In this document: piece after piece, positions 45,383 to 53,138 of the stretch
Layout: each line of letters opens with the position of its first letter
Numbering within the stretch: the stretch's first letter is position 1
DNA from: Flavobacterium fluviale
GTDB taxonomy: Bacteria; Bacteroidota; Bacteroidia; Flavobacteriales; Flavobacteriaceae
Direction of reading: 5' to 3'
DNA length: 64,000 bases
Assembly (NCBI RefSeq): GCF_003312915.1
Contig: NZ_CP030261.1
Span: 4,774,001-4,838,000, forward strand
Notes under the pieces: model-generated
Told to the model about the DNA's origin: nothing
Database searches by the model: none
Seen by the model: the letters and a program-made list of their open reading frames with translations, nothing else
Translations under genes and position numbers: made by a program

Positions 45383-45892
45383 ATGGAACAATATTTAAGA
45401 CAGTTGGTCGAAATAGAATTTCAGGATAAGAAAGAAATCTTCAGCGGATTTCTAATTGATTATTCTGATGAATGGATTTTACTTCGAAATAATCCTGTAG
45501 ATTTTGTTTTGGACGGTTTTGTCATTTTGAGAAATAAAAACATCGAAGCTGTAAACCGAGATCATGATCTGGCGTTTACAGAGAAAGTAATTCGGTTGAA
45601 AGGTTTGAAAATTAATTCTGAAGATATCATTCCTATTAAAGATTTGGCTTCAATCATAAAATTTATTTCTGAGAAATACGGAGTTTTTCAAATTGCAAAA
45701 AAATCATCAAAATCTGCTTATTTAGGAAAATTAATAGAATTAAACGACGAAGAATTAACCATTAATTTTTTGGACACACGAGGCCAATTTGGAGGAGAAT
45801 TGAGTTTTAATCCAGAAAAGATTCGTGTTATAGAATTTGATACTGACTATATTAATTCACTGAAATTGGTGGTTGACGAGAATCAGAAGTAA
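45383..45892 (+). CDS. conserved protein of unknown function
   Basis: 169 residues, starting at MEQYLRQLVE; an in-frame ATG eight codons earlier lies within the preceding repeat and is less likely. The protein has an Sm/SH3-like small-barrel pattern in each half (EIFSGFLIDYSDEWILLRNN and AYLGKLIELNDEELTINFLD), suggestive of a duplicated small beta-barrel. I do not recognise a named family. No signal peptide. Confidence 0.68.
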   Translation: MEQYLRQLVEIEFQDKKEIFSGFLIDYSDEWILLRNNPVDFVLDGFVILRNKNIEAVNRDHDLAFTEKVIRLKGLKINSEDIIPIKDLASIIKFISEKYGVFQIAKKSSKSAYLGKLIELNDEELTINFLDTRGQFGGELSFNPEKIRVIEFDTDYINSLKLVVDENQK

Positions 45893-45903
45893 GATAATTT
45901 TAA

Positions 45904-45938
45904 AACAACAAAGCCCTTTTGAAAAGGGCTTTGTTGTT
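45904..45938. terminator. bidirectional terminator
   Basis: A near-perfect 17-bp arm palindrome around AAAGCCCTTTTGAAAAGGGC with flanking T runs, 12 bases past the preceding gene and before the convergent MtaB gene. Confidence 0.85.
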
Positions 45939-45942
45939 TTTT

Positions 45943-46040
45943 GTCATTCCGAGGAACGAGGAATCACAATCGTAATTCCGTATGCATAATCGTCAATCTT
46001 TGTCGAGCTCCGAGTGTGATTCCTCGTTCCTCGGAATGAC
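45943..46040. repeat. long perfect inverted repeat with GTCATTCCGAGGAACGAGG arms
   Basis: 26-base arms at 45943-45968 and 46015-46040 are exactly complementary around a 46-base loop. It sits between the terminator and the MtaB stop, that is, between convergent genes. I recall this GTCATTCCGAGGAACGAGGA word as a frequent intergenic sequence in the phylum. Confidence 0.85.
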
Positions 46041-46058
46041 AATACTTTCGTTACATTT

Positions 46059-47393
46059 TTAGACTTCAGCAAGTTTATTCAAAAACTCCAAACGTACACT
46101 TCCATCTTCGTCTATTTTTGTCAAATTGATTTCTTGCAAAGTATTTACCAATTCAGGATTCCAAGGTGTTTTTACTTTTACGTAGTTTTCTGTAAATCCA
46201 TGAATGTATCCTTCTTTGTTTTCGCTTTCAAAAAGAACGGTTCTGTTTGTTCCTAACTGGCTTTCATAAAAAGCACGGCGTTTTTTAACTGATAAACCAC
46301 GAAGCATTTTACTGCGTTTTGCTCTTACATTTGAAGGTACAACGCCTTCCATATCCGCTGCTTCTGTATTGTCTCTTTCAGAATACGTAAATACGTGCAG
46401 ATACGAAATATCTAAATCATTTAAGAAATGATAGGTTTCTAAAAAGTGTTCGTCTGTTTCTCCAGGGAAACCAACAATAACGTCTACACCAATACAAGCA
46501 TGAGGCATTACTTCGCGAATTTTGTTTACGCGATCTATATAAACTTCACGCAAGTAACGACGTTTCATTAATTTCAAAATATCATTGCTTCCTGATTGTA
46601 AAGGAATATGAAAATGCGGTACAAAAGTTCTGCTTTTAGAAACAAATTCGATGGTTTCATTTTTAAGTAAATTCGGTTCGATAGATGAAATACGTAAACG
46701 TTCGATTCCTTCTACTTTATCCAAAGCCTGAACTAAATCTAGAAAAGTATGTTCGTGTTTTTTATTTCCAAACTCCCCTTTTCCATAATCACCAATATTT
46801 ACTCCAGTTAAAACAATTTCACGGATATTCTGAGCCGAAATTTCTTTGGCATTTTTTAGTACATTTTCTAAAGCGTCACTTCTGGAAATTCCTCTTGCCA
46901 GCGGAATTGTACAATACGTACATTTATAATCGCAGCCGTCCTGCACTTTTAAAAATGCTCTTGTACGGTCACCAATAGAATAACTTCCAACATAAAAATC
47001 GGCTTCGGCAATTTCGCATGAATGCACTTCGCCCATATCGTTTTTACTCAAATCATGAATATAGTCAGTGATTTTGAATTTTTCTGTTGCACCTAAAACC
47101 AAATCAACTCCGTCGACAGCGGCCAATTCTTCTGGTTTTAATTGGGCATAACAACCAACAGCTGCGACAAAAGCTTTATCGTTAAGCTTCATTGCTTTTT
47201 TGACTACCTGCTTAAACTGCTTATCTGCATTTTCTGTTACAGAGCAAGTATTGATGACATAAATATCTGCTATTTCTTCAAAATCGACACGGTCAAAACC
47301 TTCGTCGTTAAAATTTCTGGCAATTGTAGAAGTCTCTGAAAAATTCAGTTTACAACCCAGCGTATAAAAGGCAACTTTTTTTCTATTTTCCAT
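46059..47393 (-). CDS. mtaB: tRNA (N6-L-threonylcarbamoyladenosine(37)-C2)-methylthiotransferase
   Basis: 444 residues with the methylthiotransferase layout. N-terminal UPF0004 domain (residues 5-120) carries three cluster cysteines (Cys14, NTCSV and VGCYAQ); the radical-SAM domain has GCDYKCTYCTIP (CxxxCxxC); and a C-terminal TRAM region ends the protein. It adds the methylthio group to t6A37 of tRNAs reading ANN codons. The ARGISRSD and LTGVNIGDYG stretches match MtaB rather than MiaB. Monocistronic minus-strand gene. Confidence 0.93.
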   Translation of the reverse strand: MENRKKVAFYTLGCKLNFSETSTIARNFNDEGFDRVDFEEIADIYVINTCSVTENADKQFKQVVKKAMKLNDKAFVAAVGCYAQLKPEELAAVDGVDLVLGATEKFKITDYIHDLSKNDMGEVHSCEIAEADFYVGSYSIGDRTRAFLKVQDGCDYKCTYCTIPLARGISRSDALENVLKNAKEISAQNIREIVLTGVNIGDYGKGEFGNKKHEHTFLDLVQALDKVEGIERLRISSIEPNLLKNETIEFVSKSRTFVPHFHIPLQSGSNDILKLMKRRYLREVYIDRVNKIREVMPHACIGVDVIVGFPGETDEHFLETYHFLNDLDISYLHVFTYSERDNTEAADMEGVVPSNVRAKRSKMLRGLSVKKRRAFYESQLGTNRTVLFESENKEGYIHGFTENYVKVKTPWNPELVNTLQEINLTKIDEDGSVRLEFLNKLAEV

Positions 47394-47879
47394 AATCTGT
47401 CTTAAATTAATGAAATCGTTGTCAAAAAATTTAAGGCTGCAAATTTACAAACAATATTCATCAAAAGAAAGGGATTAATTTACTTCGAATCAATAATTTG
47501 TATTCAATGTTAATTTAGAAACATTAAAAATATATTTTGGTGATTTATTTTTTTTGAAGATCATACATCTAAAACTGTCTTTTTTTAACAGTAGAATAAG
47601 AATAAAATGACAAAATAATCGATCAAATGCAAGTTTCATCGATTAAATACATTTTTTCTTGATTTAAATTCAAAATTTCTTACATTTACTTTTGTTATGA
47701 TCTAGTCTGAAAATTAATCCATAATTAAGAATTTTTACAAGCTTTAATTAATTTAATAATAATTCAGGCATAACAATTTTGAATTTTACTCGTTATGTTG
47801 TTGTTTTGTGTTACAAAATGAAATGGGAAAGCCGAAAACCAAAGAGAGTAGGCAAAATTATAATAACAAATACCACTTT
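47394..47879. other. AT-rich non-coding region, nothing definite
   Basis: A 486-base region between divergent genes with no plausible ORF or RNA gene. It contains ATCGATCAAATGCAAGTTTC and CATCGATTAAAT (a repeated ATCGATxAAAT word around 47620-47650), which could be a regulator site, but the evidence is weak. Confidence 0.4.
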
Positions 47880-48398
47880 ATGAAAGCATTTTTACCCACA
47901 ATCTGCTTGATGTTCTTAACCATTTTTAGTTCGCAAGCGCAAACTAATGCCCCAGCCGCAAATCCATTTCCTTCTATTAGTACATTAACGACTTGGGCGA
48001 GCTTCAATTCACAACAGCAATTTGATGTTGCTATTCGTGCAGTTGGGTTTAAGTTTGAAGTGAAAGAACCAGGTGAAGGATCTACAGCTTACACTTATAT
48101 TCGTAAAGTAACGGTTAACGAAGTAAACTACACTGATAGAATTGTGTACAGAATTACTAATAATAATTCAGCAAGTATTATCTCATTAGTAACTGCTTCT
48201 ACTGACTTAGTTAGTTTATATACACCACAATTGAGTACTTTTAAAAACAACAACTGTAAAACAGAAATGTCTAAAGACAAAAACACTACTTGCAGCTGCT
48301 ACGAAAGTGCTAATTTTGCAATCGATCTTTGCGACGAACGTGTAAAATTAACTATGGGTGACGGAAATAAATATTTTGTTTCTGTAGCTAAAAAATAA
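47880..48398 (+). CDS. secreted protein of unknown function
   Basis: 172 residues from the ATG at 47880; an in-frame upstream start at 47808 would put a charged 24-residue segment before the signal peptide and is rejected. The signal peptide (LMFLTIFSSQAQ) is clear. The mature protein has a cluster of four cysteines in the last 45 residues (NNCKTEM, TCSCYES, LCDER), probably forming disulfides. It has no recognised domain and stands alone. Confidence 0.72.
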   Translation: MKAFLPTICLMFLTIFSSQAQTNAPAANPFPSISTLTTWASFNSQQQFDVAIRAVGFKFEVKEPGEGSTAYTYIRKVTVNEVNYTDRIVYRITNNNSASIISLVTASTDLVSLYTPQLSTFKNNNCKTEMSKDKNTTCSCYESANFAIDLCDERVKLTMGDGNKYFVSVAKK

Positions 48399-48467
48399 TA
48401 GTATAACTCGGAATTGTTTCCAAATCTTTACTGACTTTTAAGTATGTAAAGATTTGGAATACATTTC

Positions 48468-48998
48468 TTAGTTTGAGTTTGGATTTTTGAGTTCGTACCA
48501 AACTTCAATTTCTCCTTCATATTCGAAAGAATTCACAAAATGGAAACCTAATTTTTCTAAAATCTTTCTAGAATTTTCGTTTCCTGCATCGGCATACGCG
48601 TAAAGTACTTCAACTTTCATATTATTAAAAGCATAGTCGACAAAAGCTTTTCCAGATTCAGACGCATATCCTTTTCCCCAATGTTTTTCGATAAAACGAT
48701 ATCCTAACTCGTAAAAGTTTTTATGATTATTGATTTCGTCAGTAATAAATTTTATTCCTGACCATCCAATAAATTCATTGGTTTCTTTTAAAACAACCGC
48801 CCAGCGACCTGTTCCAAAATCTTTGTATTGCTTTTGAATAGATTTTATATAATCAATACTTTCTTCAATATGTTTTACGGGATTATTTCCTAAAAACAAA
48901 TGCACATTCGGATTCGAATCCAATTCGAACATTCCTTCTGCATCAGAAGCTTTAAACTCTCGTAAAATCAAACGTTCGGTTTCAATTGAATTCTTCAT
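48468..48998 (-). CDS. GNAT family N-acetyltransferase (RimJ/RimL type)
   Basis: 176 residues. ETERLILREFKASDAEGMFEL is the classic start of the RimJ/RimL branch; the acetyl-CoA motif A is YRFIEKHWGKGYASESGK, and NENSRKILEKLGF is the final family motif. It probably acetylates a protein N-terminus or a small molecule. The gene is 5 bases downstream of the HAD phosphatase gene, so the two are almost certainly co-transcribed. Confidence 0.88.
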   Translation of the reverse strand: MKNSIETERLILREFKASDAEGMFELDSNPNVHLFLGNNPVKHIEESIDYIKSIQKQYKDFGTGRWAVVLKETNEFIGWSGIKFITDEINNHKNFYELGYRFIEKHWGKGYASESGKAFVDYAFNNMKVEVLYAYADAGNENSRKILEKLGFHFVNSFEYEGEIEVWYELKNPNSN

Positions 48999-49003
48999 CT
49001 TTA

Positions 49004-49807
49004 TTAATTTAAAATGTAACGTGTTATTACTTCTGCAACACCATCATTATTATTGGAAGATACAATTAAATCGGCTTTATCACGCAATTCGGGCGTTACG
49101 TTATCTACCCAGACTCCAAGACCAGCATATTCAATCATTGTTAAATCATTTCCAGCGTTTCCAACTGCGATAATTTCACTTTGAAGAATTCCTAACTTAT
49201 CTGCCAAAAGTTTCAAACTGGCTGCTTTATCAACCCCTTGCTGCGCTGCTTCTAAGAAAAATGGTTTCGACATAGAAACACTCAAATGCGGCATTGCTTC
49301 AATCAAATCTTTTTCAACCGTTTTCAAATAAGCCGGATCTTCTAATAAAATACATTTTACCGCAGGTCTGTCAACATAATCTTTAAAACTGGTCACTTTA
49401 CGATGCACCATTCCAGTAATTTCTTTTTCGACTTCTATATATGGTGAATCTGTTTCGCTTATAATTTCATTGTCCAAATAAGTGATAATATGCGTCTTCA
49501 TTTTAACACTATAATCGTATAAATCATGAATCTGCTCTACAGTCAGCTTTTGTTCAAAAAAAACTAAATCGTCTTTTGCCCTGCTGATAATAGCACCATT
49601 AAATGATATAATATAAGAGTCATTAATATCCAATTGTAATTCTTTTGCATAAGCAATCATTGCAGACGTAGGTCTTCCCGAAGCCAAGACTACATAAACA
49701 CCTTTGGCCTGTGCCTCTAATATTACTTTTTTATTTAAATCTGAAATTTTATGATCGTCTGTCAACAAGGTATCATCCATGTCGAGCACCAGCATTTTGT
49801 ATTGCAT
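49004..49807 (-). CDS. Cof-type HAD-IIB hydrolase
   Basis: 267 residues starting MLVLDMDDTLLTDDHK (nucleophile Asp at DMDDT, motif I), then LASGRP (motif II) and GNAGNDLTMIEYAG (motif IV) with the C2B cap in between. Cof/YidA enzymes dephosphorylate sugar phosphates and other small substrates. The start codon lies immediately inside an iterated CAG-word repeat on the upstream side. Co-directional with the following GNAT. Confidence 0.9.
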   Translation of the reverse strand: MQYKMLVLDMDDTLLTDDHKISDLNKKVILEAQAKGVYVVLASGRPTSAMIAYAKELQLDINDSYIISFNGAIISRAKDDLVFFEQKLTVEQIHDLYDYSVKMKTHIITYLDNEIISETDSPYIEVEKEITGMVHRKVTSFKDYVDRPAVKCILLEDPAYLKTVEKDLIEAMPHLSVSMSKPFFLEAAQQGVDKAASLKLLADKLGILQSEIIAVGNAGNDLTMIEYAGLGVWVDNVTPELRDKADLIVSSNNNDGVAEVITRYILN

Positions 49808-49816
49808 ATTTTTTAG

Positions 49817-49883
49817 TATTCAGCTGCAGTTTTCAGCCGCAGTCTCAGTAACAACTGAAAATTGCGACTAAAAACTGAAAACT
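49817..49883. repeat. iterated-word inverted repeat, CAGTTTTCAG family
   Basis: Left (49817-49849) TATTCAGCTGCAGTTTTCAG, CCGCAGTCTCAG; right (49854-49883) ACTGAAAATTGCGACT, AAAACTGAAAAC. Between two co-directional genes. Confidence 0.8.
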
Positions 49884-49884
49884 T

Positions 49885-50103
49885 TTAAAGACTCATTCTA
49901 AATTCTTCAATAACCGGATTTGCTTTTGCAAAATCAGTTTCTTGAATAAAAACCTCAACAGCCAAATCTGTCTGACCGAAACCTCCTAAACGAGCCGATT
50001 GAATATTATCTTTTTTTACGGTTTCTACTCCCGCTGTTTCTAATCTTTCCTGCAAAGCAATTGCTAACACTTCACTACCCGAAAACACCTTCATTAATCC
50101 CAT
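49885..50103 (-). CDS. DUF2007 domain protein
   Basis: 72 residues, MGLMKVFSGSEVLAIALQERL, the small ferredoxin-like fold of DUF2007, associated with putative signal-transducing or unfolded-protein related proteins. Ends in NPVIEEFRMSL. It is 10 bases downstream of the alpha/beta hydrolase gene. Function unknown. Confidence 0.78.
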   Translation of the reverse strand: MGLMKVFSGSEVLAIALQERLETAGVETVKKDNIQSARLGGFGQTDLAVEVFIQETDFAKANPVIEEFRMSL

Positions 50104-50113
50104 GATATTCTAT

Positions 50114-50929
50114 TTATTCTAATATTATTTTTAATTGTTTTTGAAAATCTTCATTTTCATTCACCCCAACATGTCCCTGACCTTTCAAAGGATAAAAATA
50201 GGCATTTGATTTCAAAAGCTTTTTCAATCTTACTGAATTTTCACAAGGAATTAACTGATCATCAGTTCCATGAAAAATATAAATTGGAGCTTTAATTTTT
50301 GGAAGATATAAATTGGTTTCTAAACTAAACCTCTTCATAAAGTCTGGAAAAAAGGGAACTCTCGAACTTGACAATTCTAAAAAGTTGTAATATGGAGCCT
50401 GAAGGATTACTGCTTTTGGTCTATTTTCTAAAGCAAGTTTTGCAGCAAACCCAGAACCGATAGAATATCCAGCAATTATAATTTCATCTTCTGAATATCT
50501 CTTAGACAATTGCTTAAAAACAATCGAAATATCTTTACTCAATTGTTCTTCATTTTCAATTTCACCTTCACTCTTTCCGAAACTTCTGTAGTCCAAAATA
50601 AAAATATCGTAACCCAGTGAAGTATATATTTTAGCAATCTTGCCCCAAGTTTCTAATGTTCCGGCATTTCCATGAAGATAAAAAATTAAGCCTTTGGATT
50701 TTTCGGCTTTAAACAACAATCCGTTGAGAATACTTCCATCAAAAGACTTGATATTAATTTCCTCATACTTATGCTGATAATCAAATTTAAAATCCTTTGG
50801 TAATTTTGAACTATGAAAAACTAATTCAACCTGATTGAAATAAACGTAAGATATTATTAAAACATAAACAATTAGAAAAAAGCACAAAAGTACCAATGCT
50901 AAAAATTTAAACGTTTTTAATATCTCCAT
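50114..50929 (-). CDS. alpha/beta hydrolase, membrane-anchored
   Basis: 271 residues. One N-terminal membrane helix (LVLLCFFLIVYVLIISYVYF) anchors it. The hydrolase domain has the oxyanion segment YLHGNAGT, the nucleophile elbow AGYSIGSG (Ser near 152), an acidic residue in HGTDDQLIP and the catalytic His in KGQGHVGV. Such proteins, the BEM46/ABHD13-like group, are often thioesterases or lipases; substrate unknown. Confidence 0.85.
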   Translation of the reverse strand: MEILKTFKFLALVLLCFFLIVYVLIISYVYFNQVELVFHSSKLPKDFKFDYQHKYEEINIKSFDGSILNGLLFKAEKSKGLIFYLHGNAGTLETWGKIAKIYTSLGYDIFILDYRSFGKSEGEIENEEQLSKDISIVFKQLSKRYSEDEIIIAGYSIGSGFAAKLALENRPKAVILQAPYYNFLELSSSRVPFFPDFMKRFSLETNLYLPKIKAPIYIFHGTDDQLIPCENSVRLKKLLKSNAYFYPLKGQGHVGVNENEDFQKQLKIILE

Positions 50930-50951
50930 TAATCACTAATTATTTTGTTTG

Positions 50952-51001
50952 TGCAGTTTTCAGTTTAGCACTCTTCTTACTGAAACCGAAAACTGAGACT
51001 A
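50952..51001. repeat. iterated-word inverted repeat, CAGTTTTCAG family (short)
   Basis: GCAGTTTTCAGTTTAGC faces ACTGAAACCGAAAACTGAGA between two co-directional genes, and it ends directly at the stop of the helicase-like gene. Confidence 0.75.
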
Positions 51002-51002
51002 T

Positions 51003-51665
51003 CTATTCTTCTTGAATATCGTCTTCTTCTTCGTCAAGTTCTTCCTCTCCTTCTTCATCCATATCAAATAAAAAAGGTTCAACTAACATTTTGTCAGCCA
51101 AAATTTCGATGCGTTCTGTCAGGGTTTCAGCAAAAATCAAACGCTGTGTTTTTGTAATACTGCCAGAAATACGCATAATTTTGGTTTCGTGCCTCAACCT
51201 TAAAATAGGATCAGCATCATCAAGGATCAGCATTTTTAATCGGTTAACATTGTAACCCGCCGTACTAAACATATCGTTTAATTTCGTTGGTGTTCCAATT
51301 AAGACATCGATTCCGGTTGAAATGTAATTTTTATCGTAATCCATATCGCCTTTTTCATTTACGCCATACACCTCAAGATTGGTGTATTTTCCATATTTTT
51401 CAAAAAGCGCCACCATTTCCAATACCTTCGCTTTGTCTTCAACAATAATCAAAGCACGAGGCGATTCTTCATTTTTTCCTGCTAACTGCTGAATGACATT
51501 TAAAACAATTGTAGTTGTCTTTCCACTTCCTTTTGGAGAAATAATTACGCAATCGGCACCACTTTTTATGGTCGAAAATGTTTCCAGCTGCAATGCATTT
51601 GCTTCTGTCAAACCATTTTCAATTAATCCGTCTTGTAACTTCTCGTTTATTTTTTTTAGTTTCAT
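51003..51665 (-). CDS. single-domain DEAD-like RNA helicase homologue
   Basis: 220 residues: only the N-terminal RecA-like domain of a DEAD-box protein. Q-motif Gln26, motif I SPKGSGKTTT at 43-52, motif Ib GTPTKL and a DDAD box at 149-152 (normally DEAD) are present. Motif III, SAT in the family, is degenerate (IFAETLTE). The C-terminal RecA-like domain is missing; instead an acidic tail (DEEGEEELDEEEDDI) ends the protein. A single-domain protein should not unwind RNA by itself but could bind nucleotide or act as a regulator. It may derive from an RhlE-like helicase. Confidence 0.75.
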   Translation of the reverse strand: MKLKKINEKLQDGLIENGLTEANALQLETFSTIKSGADCVIISPKGSGKTTTIVLNVIQQLAGKNEESPRALIIVEDKAKVLEMVALFEKYGKYTNLEVYGVNEKGDMDYDKNYISTGIDVLIGTPTKLNDMFSTAGYNVNRLKMLILDDADPILRLRHETKIMRISGSITKTQRLIFAETLTERIEILADKMLVEPFLFDMDEEGEEELDEEEDDIQEE

Positions 51666-51671
51666 TTTTTT

Positions 51672-51755
51672 TATGCTTTAAGCTTTAAGCATTAGGCTAT
51701 AAGCTAAAATATTATACTTTTTTTTAAAGCCTAAAGCTTAAAGCTTAAAGCCTAT
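51672..51755. repeat. iterated-word inverted repeat, GCTTTAAGC family
   Basis: Left (51672-51708) ATGCTTTAAGCTTTAAGC, ATTAGGCTATAAGC; right (51726-51755) AAAGCCTAAAGCTTAAAGC, TTAAAGCC. Between co-directional genes. Confidence 0.85.
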
Positions 51756-51767
51756 TGCGCGAAGCAT

Positions 51768-52931
51768 CTATTTACTTGCAAACAATTTTACATCGGTTTC
51801 AGAGATTTCGTTTCCTCCTAAAATAATCAATCGTTCGACTACATTTCGAAGTTCACGAATATTTCCTGTCCAATCATATTCCTGCAATAATTTTATGGCT
51901 TGCGCCGAAAATACTTTCACTGCATTTCCCTGCTCTGATGCAATTTTTTCTGCAAAATGTTTTATCAAAGCCGGAATATCGTCACGTCTTTCATTTAACG
52001 GCGGTACTTTAATCAAAATAACTGCCAGACGATGGTATAAATCTTCACGGAAACGACCTTCTGCAATTTCTGTTTTTAAATCTTTATTTGTTGCAGCAAC
52101 TACACGAACATCAACTTTAATATCTTTATCGGCACCAACTCTGGTAATCATACTTTCCTGAAGGGCACGTAAAACTTTGGCTTGCGCTGAAAGACTCATA
52201 TCGCCAATTTCATCTAGAAAAATAGTTCCTTTGTCAGCTGCTTCAAACTTCCCTGCGCGATCTTTCACTGCCGATGTAAAAGCGCCTTTTACGTGTCCGA
52301 ACAATTCACTTTCAATTAATTCACTCGGAATTGCGGCACAGTTAACTTCTATTAAAGGAAAATTAGCACGTTCGCTTTTTTCATGTAACTGATGTGCTAC
52401 TAATTCTTTTCCAGTTCCGTTGGGACCCGTAATTAAAACTCTGGCTTCGGTTTGAGCTACTTTATCAATCATGACTTTAATATGATTAATTGACTCGCTC
52501 TCGCCTATCATTTCGTAATTCTTACTTACTTTTTTCTTTAGAATTTTATTCTCGACAACTAATTGTTTTTTGTCTAAAGCATTACGAACGGTATTCAATA
52601 AACGATTCAAATCCGGCGGTTTTGAAATATAATCAAAAGCTCCTAAGCGCATGGTGTGAATTGCTGTTTCCATATCGCCGTGCCCCGAAATCATGACCAT
52701 CGGAATTTCTGGTTTTATCTTTTTTACTTCTTCTAAAACCTCAACACCGTCCATTTTTGGCATTTTGATATCACACAAAACCAAATCGTAATCGTTGTTT
52801 TTTATTTTTTCAAGACCCGCAACGCCATCTTCAGCTTCTTCAACCTGGTATGAATCATTCTCTTCTGATAAAATTTTTACCAAAACTCTTCTGATCGCTG
52901 CTTCGTCTTCTATAATTAGTATTTTACTCAT
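51768..52931 (-). CDS. NtrC-like sigma-54 response regulator lacking a DNA-binding domain
   Basis: 387 residues. The receiver domain has Asp54 in VLCDIKMP; the AAA+ domain has Walker A GPNGTGKE at 169-176, Walker B FLDEIGD, and the sigma-54 contact loop GAFTSA at 216-221 (consensus GAFTGA, Gly replaced by Ser). The protein ends at ISETDVKLFASK, right after the AAA+ lid (WTGNIRELRNVVERL), so the usual Fis-type helix-turn-helix is absent. It may activate sigma-54 from solution, as FlgR does, or be recruited by a partner. No histidine kinase lies next to it. Confidence 0.9.
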   Translation of the reverse strand: MSKILIIEDEAAIRRVLVKILSEENDSYQVEEAEDGVAGLEKIKNNDYDLVLCDIKMPKMDGVEVLEEVKKIKPEIPMVMISGHGDMETAIHTMRLGAFDYISKPPDLNRLLNTVRNALDKKQLVVENKILKKKVSKNYEMIGESESINHIKVMIDKVAQTEARVLITGPNGTGKELVAHQLHEKSERANFPLIEVNCAAIPSELIESELFGHVKGAFTSAVKDRAGKFEAADKGTIFLDEIGDMSLSAQAKVLRALQESMITRVGADKDIKVDVRVVAATNKDLKTEIAEGRFREDLYHRLAVILIKVPPLNERRDDIPALIKHFAEKIASEQGNAVKVFSAQAIKLLQEYDWTGNIRELRNVVERLIILGGNEISETDVKLFASK

Positions 52932-52941
52932 TTTTTTTTCT

Positions 52942-53134
52942 AAGGTTCAAAGTTGCAAAGGTTCAGAGGTACAAAGTTTAAAATCTTTGTCGCTACTAAT
53001 TCCTTTCAACCTTTTATTAGTAATATCTTTTTTTAAGTACTATTTAATTCTTAAAGTTGTTATTTCTAAGTTACAAAAATTCAAATTTAAAAAAACCTTT
53101 GAACCTTTGTTCCAGTAAACCTTTGCAACTTTAA
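52942..53134. repeat. iterated-word inverted repeat, GGTTCAAAGTTGCAAAG family
   Basis: Left (52942-52982) AAGGTTCAAAGTTGCAAAGG, TTCAGAGGTACAAAG; right (53093-53134) AAACCTTTGAACC, TTTGTTCC, AAACCTTTGCAACTTT. Arms are separated by about 110 bases of AT-rich sequence. Ends 5 bases from the stop of the ABC permease gene. Confidence 0.8.
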
Positions 53135-53138
53135 AAAG

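Noticed and set aside
52795..53118. Plus-strand frame of 107 codons
   Set aside because: It is antisense to the NtrC-like gene and then runs through an iterated repeat, which explains the absence of stops.
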